A DNA stretch of 5,199 nucleotides from Devosia sp. (GTDB lineage Bacteria > Pseudomonadota > Alphaproteobacteria > Rhizobiales > Devosiaceae), in NCBI GenBank assembly GCA_028290245.1, contig JAQGKG010000480.1, positions 1-5,199 on the forward strand, given 5' to 3'. The position numbers were made by a program, and so were the translations under genes. The notes under the pieces are model-generated. The model was not told the DNA's origin, did no database searches, and worked only from the letters and a program-made list of their open reading frames with translations. Each line of letters starts with the position of its first letter. The stretch's first letter is position 1. Positions 1 to 5,199 of this stretch are shown piece after piece.

Positions 1-31
1 ATAGTGCCACTCACGGTTTCAAAGGCTTGGC

Positions 32-913
32 ATGTCGCGCACTGAATCCGTAGTTTCCACACCCCGCCGCCGCATCCCCTGGGACTACCTCGCCGTCGCG
101 CCCTTCGTTATCTTCGCGGTGATGTTCCTGTTCATGCCGACCCTGTCGCTGATCGGCACCGCCTTCACCGACCGCTCCGGCAATTTCACCCTCGACAATA
201 TCGGCGGCCTGTTCACCGACCAGATCCTCGCCGCCTACTGGATTTCCATCCGCGTTTCAGGGGCCTCGGCTATTCTCGGCGCCTTGATCGGCCTCGCCAT
301 CACGCTGGCCATTATCCGCGGCCGCCTGCCGGCGCCACTACGCTCCGCCGTGATGACCTTCTCCGGCGTCGCATCCAATTTTGCCGGCGTGCCGCTGGCC
401 TTCGCCTTCATCGCCACCCTGGGCCGTATCGGTCTCGTCACCTTCGTGCTGCGTGAAGTGTTCGGGCTCGATATCTATCGCGCCGGCTTCAGCCTGTTCA
501 GCTTCTGGGGTCTGACGCTGACCTATCTCTACTTCCAGATCCCGCTGATGATGCTAACCATTGCACCAGCCGTCGATGGCCTGAAGAAGGAGTGGCACGA
601 GGCTGCTCAGATGCTGGGCGCCAATCAGTGGCGGTTCTGGCGCTATGTCGGCCTGCCCATCCTGTGGCCCAGTTTCCTCGGCACGCTCAGCCTGCTGTTC
701 GCCAATGCCTTTGGCGCCATCGCCACCGCCTGGGCTCTCACCGGCTCCAACCTCAACATCGTCACCGTGCTGCTCTACAATCAGATCCGCGGCGATGCCC
801 TGCAAAATCCTGGCCTCGGCGCCGCGCTGGCGCTCGGCATGATCGTCATCACCTCGCTGGCCAATGTGATCTATCTGGTGGTCGCCAAGCGGGCCGAAAG
901 GTGGATGAAATGA
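32..913 (+). CDS. ABC importer inner-membrane permease 1 (PotB-like)
   Basis: One of two integral-membrane subunits of a binding-protein-dependent ABC importer; together they form the channel in the inner membrane. The 293-residue protein has a short basic N-terminus (RRR at 12-14), then about six hydrophobic segments, roughly at 20-42, 67-95, 106-130, 153-177, 210-235 and 262-285. The cytoplasmic coupling loop (EAA motif) is clear: EAA at 190-192, G196 and LP at 208-209, the spacing expected for contacting the ATPase. Length and layout match PotB-type permeases of the spermidine/putrescine family, which also includes iron, thiamine and aminoethylphosphonate importers. The ATG start is supported by AAAGG at 21-25, six bases upstream. 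The gene ends inside the start of the second permease (ATGA overlap), so the two are probably translationally coupled. The substrate is not deducible here. The role is secure, the transported compound unknown. Confidence 0.93.
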   Translation: MSRTESVVSTPRRRIPWDYLAVAPFVIFAVMFLFMPTLSLIGTAFTDRSGNFTLDNIGGLFTDQILAAYWISIRVSGASAILGALIGLAITLAIIRGRLPAPLRSAVMTFSGVASNFAGVPLAFAFIATLGRIGLVTFVLREVFGLDIYRAGFSLFSFWGLTLTYLYFQIPLMMLTIAPAVDGLKKEWHEAAQMLGANQWRFWRYVGLPILWPSFLGTLSLLFANAFGAIATAWALTGSNLNIVTVLLYNQIRGDALQNPGLGAALALGMIVITSLANVIYLVVAKRAERWMK

Positions 914-1701
914 AGGCCAACAAGTTCTGGGCCTGGCTGGTCTTCGGCCTCGGCGCCGCCTATTTCATCGTGCCGCTAGTGGCCACCTTCATCTTTTCGC
1001 TCCGCATGCGCCGCAATGAGCTGAGCTTCGACGCTTACGCCTCGGTCTTCTCTGATCCGCGCTTTTACGCCACCTTCGGCTACTCACTGGCCATCGGCGC
1101 CATCACCATCGTGGTCGGCGTGCTCGTAGTCGTCCCGGCCGTGTATTTCGTCCGCCTGCGCATGCCATGGCTGCGCCCGATCATGGAATTCGTCACGCTT
1201 CTGCCGCTGATCATCCCGGCCCTGGTGTTGGTCTACGGCTATATCCGCCTTTACAATTCGAGCTCGATCCTACCCTTCACCAGCACCGTCCTCGGCACCG
1301 ACATCCTGCTCACCGGTGCCTATGTGACGCTGGCGCTGCCCTATATGTATCGCGCCGTCGACAACGGCATGCGCACCATCGATATCGGCACGCTGACCGA
1401 GGCTGCCCAGATCGCCGGCGCCAACCAGCTCCAGATCATCGGCCAGATCATCCTGCCCAATATCCTGGTCGCCATCCTCTCCGGCGCTTTCCTGACCTTC
1501 GCCATCGTCATCGGCGAGTTCACCATCGCGTCCTTGCTTAACCGGCCGGCCTTCGGTCCCTACCTCGTCGGCATGGGCACCAACCGCGCTTATGAGCCGG
1601 CTGCGCTGGCCATCATTTCCTTCATCATCACCTGGGGCGCCATGGGCATGATCAACGTGCTCGGCCGCTTCGCCCCCCGCACTTCCGCCAGGACAGATTG
1701 A
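910..1701 (+). CDS. ABC importer inner-membrane permease 2 (PotC-like)
   Basis: Second channel subunit of the same importer, 263 residues. Hydrophobic segments lie near 7-31, 57-81, 92-115, 131-147, 183-212 and 228-252. The EAA coupling loop has EAA at 164-166 and G170, followed by the usual ILP-type end. The sequence around this loop closely resembles that of permease 1 (EAAQ..GANQ in both), as expected for paralogous partners. The ATG at 910 overlaps the TGA of permease 1 by four bases, so translational coupling is likely. An open frame continues far upstream of 910 inside permease 1, but those codons give no membrane-like sequence, so the ATG at the overlap is the start. Length and position fit PotC-type subunits of the spermidine/putrescine family. 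It ends two bases before the ATG of the ATPase gene. Confidence 0.93.
   Translation: MKANKFWAWLVFGLGAAYFIVPLVATFIFSLRMRRNELSFDAYASVFSDPRFYATFGYSLAIGAITIVVGVLVVVPAVYFVRLRMPWLRPIMEFVTLLPLIIPALVLVYGYIRLYNSSSILPFTSTVLGTDILLTGAYVTLALPYMYRAVDNGMRTIDIGTLTEAAQIAGANQLQIIGQIILPNILVAILSGAFLTFAIVIGEFTIASLLNRPAFGPYLVGMGTNRAYEPAALAIISFIITWGAMGMINVLGRFAPRTSARTD
1690..1693 (+). promoter_or_regulatory. Ribosome binding site deciding the ATPase start
   Basis: AGGA lies ten bases before the ATG at 1704 but only four bases before an in-frame TTG at 1698. The spacing and the better start codon favour ATG 1704. The TTG would overlap the permease 2 stop as TTGA and add only two residues. Confidence 0.5.
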
Positions 1702-1703
1702 CT

Positions 1704-2762
1704 ATGGCTCCCTTCCTCGAAGTCAATAATCTCACCAAGTCCTTCGGCACCAACACCGTGGTCAAATCAGTCAACTTCGCCTTCGAGAAAGGCGAGTTTA
1801 TCTCCCTGCTTGGGCCCTCCGGCTGCGGCAAGACCACCATCCTGCGCATGATCGCCGGCGTCGAAAACCCCACCTCGGGCAGCATCAAGGTCGACGGCCA
1901 GGACATCACCGGCCTCAAGCCAAACCAGCGCCAGCTCGGCATGGTGTTCCAGGCCTATGCCCTGTTCCCCAACCTCAACGTCGGCGACAACATCGGCTTC
2001 GGCCTCAAGATCGCCGGCATGCCCGCCGAGCAGCGCCGCGCCCGCGTCGATGAAATGCTCAAGCTGATCGGCCTGCCCGGCTTCGAAAAGCGTTTTCCCT
2101 ACGAAATGTCCGGCGGCCAGCAACAACGCGTCGCCCTCGCCCGCGCCATCGCCCCACGCCCCCGCATGCTCCTGCTTGATGAGCCGTTGTCAGCCCTCGA
2201 CGCCAAGATCCGCGTTTCGCTGCGCGAAGAAATCCGCGCCATCCAGCTCGAACTGGGCATTACCACCGTCTTCGTGACCCACGATCAGGAAGAGGCGCTG
2301 TCGATCTCCGATCGCATCGTCGTCATGAACACCGGCAATATCGAACAGCTCGGCGCGCCGCACGAAATCTACAACAAGCCCGCCACCCGCTTCGTCGCCA
2401 CCTTCGTCGGCCACCTCAATACAATCGAAGGCACCGTGCTCGACGCCGCCGCGCGCACGGTCGATATCGATGGCCAGACCGTCACCGTTCACGCCCTGCC
2501 GGCAACCGCCACCAGCAACGCCCCGATCTCACTGACCCTGCGCCCCGAAGTGCTCTCGGTCGGGCCCCGCGATGGCAATGACATCACGCTGACCGGCACC
2601 ATTTCCGACGTCACCTTCCTCGGCTCGGTCATCCGCCTGCGCGTCGCCCTCGGCCGCAACATCATCAGCCTCGACACCTTCAACGACCAGCGCACCGCCC
2701 CACCCGCCCGCAACGAACCCATCACCATCAGCCTCGCCAGCAAGGACCTGCTTGTATTGTAG
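1704..2762 (+). CDS. ABC importer ATP-binding protein (PotA-like, with TOBE domain)
   Basis: Cytoplasmic ATPase that powers the importer formed with the two upstream permeases; 352 residues from ATG 1704. The nucleotide-binding motifs are all present and intact: A-loop aromatic F14, Walker A GPSGCGKTT at 37-45, Q-loop Q83, signature MSGGQQQ at 135-141, Walker B MLLLDE at 155-160 with E160 as catalytic base, D-loop SALD at 163-166, and switch H193. The signature begins with Met where Leu is usual, a mild variant. After the FVG segment (235-236) comes a C-terminal TOBE-type domain, about 240-350, with the typical LRPE at 279-282. This domain regulates or stabilises the dimer in PotA, FbpC and MalK relatives. 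Length is normal for the family. A TTG start at 1698 is possible but less likely. The substrate is not defined by this subunit: annotation as polyamine, Fe3+ or phosphonate transport would be a guess. Confidence 0.95.
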   Translation: MAPFLEVNNLTKSFGTNTVVKSVNFAFEKGEFISLLGPSGCGKTTILRMIAGVENPTSGSIKVDGQDITGLKPNQRQLGMVFQAYALFPNLNVGDNIGFGLKIAGMPAEQRRARVDEMLKLIGLPGFEKRFPYEMSGGQQQRVALARAIAPRPRMLLLDEPLSALDAKIRVSLREEIRAIQLELGITTVFVTHDQEEALSISDRIVVMNTGNIEQLGAPHEIYNKPATRFVATFVGHLNTIEGTVLDAAARTVDIDGQTVTVHALPATATSNAPISLTLRPEVLSVGPRDGNDITLTGTISDVTFLGSVIRLRVALGRNIISLDTFNDQRTAPPARNEPITISLASKDLLVL

Positions 2763-2786
2763 CGCTTAGCAACTCTGCCCTGATCG

Positions 2787-2833
2787 CCTCGCCCCTCAGG
2801 GGAGAGGTCGGCGCGCTAGCGCCGGGTGAGGGG
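2787..2833. repeat. Mosaic palindromic intergenic repeat (RIME/REP-like)
   Basis: Three nested inverted repeats are visible. (1) CCTC at 2787-2790 plus CCCC at 2792-2795 pair with GGGG at 2799-2802 plus GAGG at 2804-2807, with one mismatch and a three-base loop. (2) CGGCGC at 2809-2814 pairs perfectly with GCGCCG at 2819-2824 around the loop GCTA. (3) CCCCTCA at 2792-2798 pairs with TGAGGGG at 2827-2833, enclosing hairpin 2. Arms 1 and 3 share bases, so the structures are alternatives. This layout resembles the dispersed intergenic palindromes known from rhizobia and relatives (RIME type), recognised here from memory only. It begins 24 bases after the ATPase stop and could also act as a 3'-end or attenuating structure, although no T-tract follows. 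Confidence 0.65.
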
Positions 2834-2992
2834 TGCGATGCCGAAGTATGCCGGATTTCGCAGCATGGCACTTCAACAGTCTTCCGAATGGGGAGCGATG
2901 AGGCAGCACCGGCACCTCGATCCACTCCCCCCTTGCGGCAGACCACGAAAGGCCGTTACCACTGACGACCTTCCGAAGGAGCCGACACCCGC
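2834..2992. other. Intergenic leader region before the sulfurtransferase gene
   Basis: No credible gene is seen here; short frames have no recognisable content and no ribosome binding site. A second, imperfect hairpin-forming stretch is present: GGGGAG at 2890-2895 pairs with CTCCCC at 2925-2930, and inside it GAGG at 2900-2903 pairs with CCTC at 2915-2918. It may be a decayed part of the same repeat family. The promoter of the sulfurtransferase gene is presumably here, but no convincing -35/-10 pair can be picked out. Confidence 0.4.
2976..2981 (+). promoter_or_regulatory. Ribosome binding site of the sulfurtransferase gene
   Basis: AAGGAG, a strong match to the anti-Shine-Dalgarno sequence, ends eleven bases before the ATG at 2993. 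The spacing is slightly long, but no better in-frame start exists, and the protein aligns with the family from its first residues. Confidence 0.6.
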
Positions 2993-3826
2993 ATGGAATC
3001 CCCCTTCGTCACCATTGAATGGCTGTCCGCCCATCTGACCGACCCCAATGTCGTCGTGCTGGATGGCAGCTGGCACATGCCCAACGCAGCCCGCAACGCC
3101 CAGGCCGAATATCTCGACGGCCACATCCCCGGCGCAGTGTTTTTCGACATTGATGGCGTAGCGGACAACACCTCAGACCTGCCGCACATGCTGCCGTCGC
3201 CCAATGACTTTTCCCGAATGGTCGGTGCGCTGGGCATTTCCAACAGCATGACCATCGTCATCTATGACGAACTCGGCCTGTTCTCCGCCCCCCGCGTCTG
3301 GTGGACTTTTATGACCATGGGCGCCCGCGATGTCCGCATCCTGTCCGGCGGCGGCCCCAAATGGCGCGCCGAACGCCGCCCCACCGAAGCCGGCCTCGTC
3401 ACCCGCCCACGCCAGACCTTCGAAACCAGCTTCGATCCCGCCCGCGTCGCCGATTTCGAAGCCGTGCGCGACCGCAGCCAGGACGGCAACGCGCAAATCG
3501 CCGACGCTCGCCCCGCGCCGCGTTTCCATGCCGAGGTTCCCGAGCCCCGCGCCGGCCTGCGCAGCGGCCACATTCCCAACAGCCTCAACGTCCCGGTAAG
3601 CCTCCTCACCGAAGCCGGCCGGATCAAGCCAACCGCCGACCTGCAGCAACTCTTCGCCGACCGCGGCCTCGACCTCGCCCAGCCTATCATCACCTCCTGC
3701 GGCTCCGGCATCACCGCCTCCACCCTGGCCCTAGCGCTAGAGCTTGCAGGTGCCAAGGACGTTGCCGTGTATGACGGCTCTTGGGCCGAGTGGGGCAGCC
3801 GCAAGGACGCGGATATCGAAACCTGA
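2993..3826 (+). CDS. sseA: 3-mercaptopyruvate sulfurtransferase (tandem rhodanese domains)
   Basis: Transfers sulfur from 3-mercaptopyruvate, a cysteine catabolite, to cyanide or thiol acceptors through a cysteine persulfide; usually cytoplasmic. The 277-residue protein has two rhodanese domains. The N-terminal one (about 5-125) carries VVVLDGSW at 20-27, GHIPGAVFFDID at 43-54 and the APRVWW segment at 99-104, but has Asp92 after Tyr91 where an active cysteine would sit, so it is the inactive structural domain. The C-terminal one (about 150-272) has GHIPN at 192-196 and the active-site loop CGSGITA with nucleophile C236. CGSG followed by a hydrophobic residue and Thr is the mercaptopyruvate-type loop, unlike the CRKGV-type loop of thiosulfate rhodaneses. 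R177 and R186 occupy the positions of the substrate-binding arginines of SseA. Length is close to E. coli SseA. It is separated from the ABC genes by 230 bases and has its own Shine-Dalgarno, so it is probably its own transcription unit. There is no signal peptide. Confidence 0.92.
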   Translation: MESPFVTIEWLSAHLTDPNVVVLDGSWHMPNAARNAQAEYLDGHIPGAVFFDIDGVADNTSDLPHMLPSPNDFSRMVGALGISNSMTIVIYDELGLFSAPRVWWTFMTMGARDVRILSGGGPKWRAERRPTEAGLVTRPRQTFETSFDPARVADFEAVRDRSQDGNAQIADARPAPRFHAEVPEPRAGLRSGHIPNSLNVPVSLLTEAGRIKPTADLQQLFADRGLDLAQPIITSCGSGITASTLALALELAGAKDVAVYDGSWAEWGSRKDADIET

Positions 3827-3859
3827 GGCGCGTTGCTCGCCCACGCAGGTTCCCCCGGC

Positions 3860-4300
3860 TCAGCTAGCTGCCAGGAGCTTGTCGAGGATGACCCCCAGCG
3901 TCGCTCGTTCCGTATCCGTCAGCGCGTCGAATAATTGAACGCGAATGTCGCTAGCCACCGTGTTGGCGGCATCGAGCATCGTGGCTCCCGCCGGCGTCAG
4001 GCGATGGTTAATGCGACGGCCCTCCCCCGCTCGACGTTCGATGAGCTTTCGCGATTCAAGCCTGTTGGCCAGCGTGCCAAACGCCTGGTCGGTCTGAAAT
4101 GTCGCCAACGCGAGTTCATGGCCTGATGCGGCTGGTTTAGCCCCAATGGCGCGAAGTGCGTCCCATTGCACGATGGTTGTTCCGAGTGGCGCCAGGGCTG
4201 CATCCAGCGTGCGATGCTGCCGGTGCTGCGCCGCCTTTATCTTTCGTCCCAGCCCCTCTAGATCCTCCGCCACGTCATCATCTCCACACTTGTCATTCAT
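3860..4300 (-). CDS. MarR-family winged-helix transcriptional regulator
   Basis: Predicted DNA-binding repressor of 146 residues if started at ATG 4300. It has an N-terminal dimerisation helix (about 12-38), then the winged helix-turn-helix: helices near 43-53 and 59-66, a recognition helix near 70-83 (TDQAFGTLANRLESR), and a wing near 87-101 with the charged RRAGEGRR stretch followed by LTPAG. A C-terminal helix pair (about 105-146) completes the dimer interface. This is the usual MarR length and order. The start is uncertain. ATG 4300 lacks a Shine-Dalgarno, whereas an in-frame GTG at 4273 (codon 10) has GGAG eight bases upstream and would give 137 residues. The only cysteine, C5, exists only in the longer form. 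The gene is divergent from the hydrolase gene, with a palindromic AT-rich patch between them, so autoregulation and control of the hydrolase are likely. Its ligand is unknown. It converges with sseA across 33 bases. Confidence 0.88.
   Translation of the reverse strand: MNDKCGDDDVAEDLEGLGRKIKAAQHRQHRTLDAALAPLGTTIVQWDALRAIGAKPAASGHELALATFQTDQAFGTLANRLESRKLIERRAGEGRRINHRLTPAGATMLDAANTVASDIRVQLFDALTDTERATLGVILDKLLAAS
4282..4285 (-). promoter_or_regulatory. Possible ribosome binding site for an internal GTG start of the MarR gene
   Basis: On the minus strand GGAG reads from 4285 to 4282, eight bases before the GTG at 4273-4271. This is better placed than anything upstream of ATG 4300, which is preceded only by AT-rich operator-like sequence. 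Confidence 0.4.
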
Positions 4301-4303
4301 GTA

Positions 4304-4338
4304 ATATAAGCGTACTTATATCAACATACTTATATCAA
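4304..4338. promoter_or_regulatory. Candidate MarR operator and divergent promoter region
   Basis: In this GC-rich window, bases 4299-4338 contain only 9 G or C out of 40. ATATAAG at 4304-4310 and CTTATAT at 4315-4321 form an 18-base perfect inverted repeat with a four-base spacer. A third half-site, CTTATAT, lies at 4329-4335. The 12-base unit TACTTATATCAA occurs at 4313-4324 and again at 4327-4338, a tandem repeat with a period of 14 bases. MarR dimers typically bind AT-rich palindromes of about this size located over the promoter of a divergent gene pair, so operator function is a strong inference. No clean -35/-10 pair with 16-18 base spacing was found for either direction, although TATATC and TATAAG elements within the repeats could serve as -10 boxes. 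Confidence 0.7.
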
Positions 4339-4351
4339 GCGCTGATGGGCA

Positions 4352-5119
4352 ATGACTAGACAGAAGGTCGCGATCTCGACAACCGAACATAGCAGTGGCG
4401 CGCCTGTTCTGGTGCTGCACGGCGGCGGCGGACCTTTTACCGTGGCCAGCCTCGCGGCGCATTTGGCGCCCACAAGACTAACTCTCGCACCGACACATCC
4501 AGGTTGGAATGGTACGGCTCGGCCCCCCTCAATTTCGAGCGTCGTGGCTCTCGCCGAACTTTATCTGCGCGAACTGGAACAACGGGACTTGAGCAACGTC
4601 ACCGTGATTGGCTCGTCTATGGGCGCCTGGATCGCCGCAGCAATGGCCATCAAGGATGCCCAGCGCCGAATTGGCCGCCTGGTGCTGATCGATAGCGTCG
4701 GGGTCGAAGTTCCGGGCCAACCAGTGGTAGACTTTTTCAGCCTGACACCGCGCCAAATCGCTGAGCATTCCTATCATGATCCGGATCGGTTCTTTATTGA
4801 CCCGCAGTCTTTGCCGCCCGAGCGGCTGGCCTCGATCCGCGGTAATATGGCGACGCTGCGGGCCGTGGCCGGGACCAGCATGGCCGATCCAGAGCTGCTG
4901 GGGCAACTCGCCAACATCATGGTTCCAGCACTGCTGATTTGGGGGGAAAGCGATCGCATCGCCACGCCGGCTTATGGACGTGTCATGAGCGAGGCTTTCG
5001 GCGACGGCCGGTTCGCGCTGGTGAAAAAAGCCGGTCACCTCCCACAGATCGAGCAACCCGAGGCGACGTTCGCCCTAATCGACGCGTTTATCGCTAGCAC
5101 CTCATTGCAACTGCACTAA
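4352..5119 (+). CDS. Alpha/beta-hydrolase fold enzyme, substrate unknown
   Basis: Predicted cytoplasmic serine hydrolase of 255 residues, a normal length for the single-domain alpha/beta-hydrolase family. The oxyanion-hole motif HGGGGP is at 23-28, followed by HPGWNGT at 49-55. The nucleophile elbow GSSMG at 87-91 places Ser89 as catalytic serine. The acid is probably D201 in WGESDRI (197-203), after the strand PALLIWG, and the catalytic histidine is H229 in AGHLPQ (227-232). The lid region spans about 120-185. The triad is complete, so the enzyme should be active as an esterase, lactonase or C-C bond hydrolase; family membership does not give the substrate. No signal peptide is present. The ATG at 4352 has no clear Shine-Dalgarno and sits 13 bases after the operator-like repeats, so the leader is probably very short. 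It is divergent from the MarR gene, its likely regulator. Codon choice appears less C-biased than in the ABC genes, by eye only. Confidence 0.88.
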   Translation: MTRQKVAISTTEHSSGAPVLVLHGGGGPFTVASLAAHLAPTRLTLAPTHPGWNGTARPPSISSVVALAELYLRELEQRDLSNVTVIGSSMGAWIAAAMAIKDAQRRIGRLVLIDSVGVEVPGQPVVDFFSLTPRQIAEHSYHDPDRFFIDPQSLPPERLASIRGNMATLRAVAGTSMADPELLGQLANIMVPALLIWGESDRIATPAYGRVMSEAFGDGRFALVKKAGHLPQIEQPEATFALIDAFIASTSLQLH

Positions 5120-5199
5120 CCCGTCATCGCGGACAATGCGACTAACGATCATCCGCCGTAGCCGTGGCAAGCCGAATAGCCCGCCTGGCAGCGATAACC
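5120..5199. other. Right-edge sequence, no identifiable gene
   Basis: These 80 bases follow the hydrolase stop. On the minus strand a frame open at the window edge runs back into the end of the hydrolase gene and would end in LVQLQ; two other minus frames stop at TGA and TAG near 5141-5151. On the plus strand an ATG at 5136 opens a frame that runs off the edge. None has enough length or recognisable motif to be called. No T-tailed terminator hairpin was seen. Confidence 0.3.

Noticed and set aside
1..31. End of an upstream gene before permease 1
   Set aside because: A TAG at 2-4 could be a stop, but one codon of context cannot show a coding frame. Only the AAAGG ribosome binding site is supported here.
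592..909. Plus-strand frame running from inside permease 1 into permease 2 in phase with it
   Set aside because: The translated part before 910 is Arg/His/Pro-rich and not membrane-like. The permease begins at the ATG of the ATGA overlap.
2826..3038. Small plus-strand frame across the intergenic gap
   Set aside because: It starts within the palindromic repeat, has no ribosome binding site, and its end overlaps the sulfurtransferase gene in another frame.
3262..3804. Long minus-strand open frame opposite the sulfurtransferase gene, 180 residues
   Set aside because: It lies wholly inside a clear rhodanese-family gene. High GC leaves antisense frames open, and the product is rich in Arg, Ala and Ser with no recognisable motif.
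3827..3870. Possible bidirectional terminator between the convergent sseA and MarR genes
   Set aside because: Only a four-base GGCG/CGCC stem with a seven-base loop and a ten-base palindrome (CAGCTAGCTG at 3861-3870, overlapping the MarR stop) are visible. There is no T-tract on either strand, so a terminator cannot be supported.
4529..5056. Minus-strand open frame opposite the hydrolase gene, 175 residues
   Set aside because: The plus strand encodes a full catalytic triad in order over the same bases. The antisense product has no domain signature.
1..5199. CRISPR array, tRNA/rRNA, insertion sequence or phage element
   Set aside because: No regularly spaced long repeats, no tRNA-like cloverleaf, no transposase or integrase reading frame and no element-end inverted repeats with target duplications were seen.

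Overview
The window is GC-rich, with codons ending mostly in C or G, and reads as a chromosomal segment of an alphaproteobacterium. A Hyphomicrobiales member of the Devosia/rhizobial type is most likely. That rests on protein style, the PotABC-like transporter layout and a short mosaic palindromic repeat of the kind common in that order. No marker gene is present, so the placement is an inference.

Bases 32-2762 hold three tightly packed plus-strand genes of an ABC importer: permease 1 (32-913), permease 2 (910-1701, overlapping by ATGA) and the ATPase (1704-2762). They belong to the spermidine/putrescine/iron/phosphonate type of importer. The periplasmic binding protein is not in the window and probably lies just upstream. 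The substrate cannot be read from these genes alone.

Bases 2763-2992 are a 230-base gap with a palindromic repeat right after the ATPase and a second, imperfect hairpin-forming stretch. Next comes a complete two-domain 3-mercaptopyruvate sulfurtransferase gene (sseA-like, 2993-3826) with its own Shine-Dalgarno sequence.

Bases 3860-5119 form a regulator/enzyme pair. A MarR-family repressor gene on the minus strand (3860-4300) is convergent with sseA and divergent from an alpha/beta-hydrolase gene on the plus strand (4352-5119). The 51-base gap between the pair contains a strikingly AT-rich patch with an inverted repeat and a 14-base tandem repeat. This is the best candidate regulatory site in the window and suggests that MarR controls the hydrolase and itself. 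The last 80 bases hold no gene that can be identified.

No wholly new system is evident. The MarR/hydrolase pair with its three-half-site operator is the part most worth following up.
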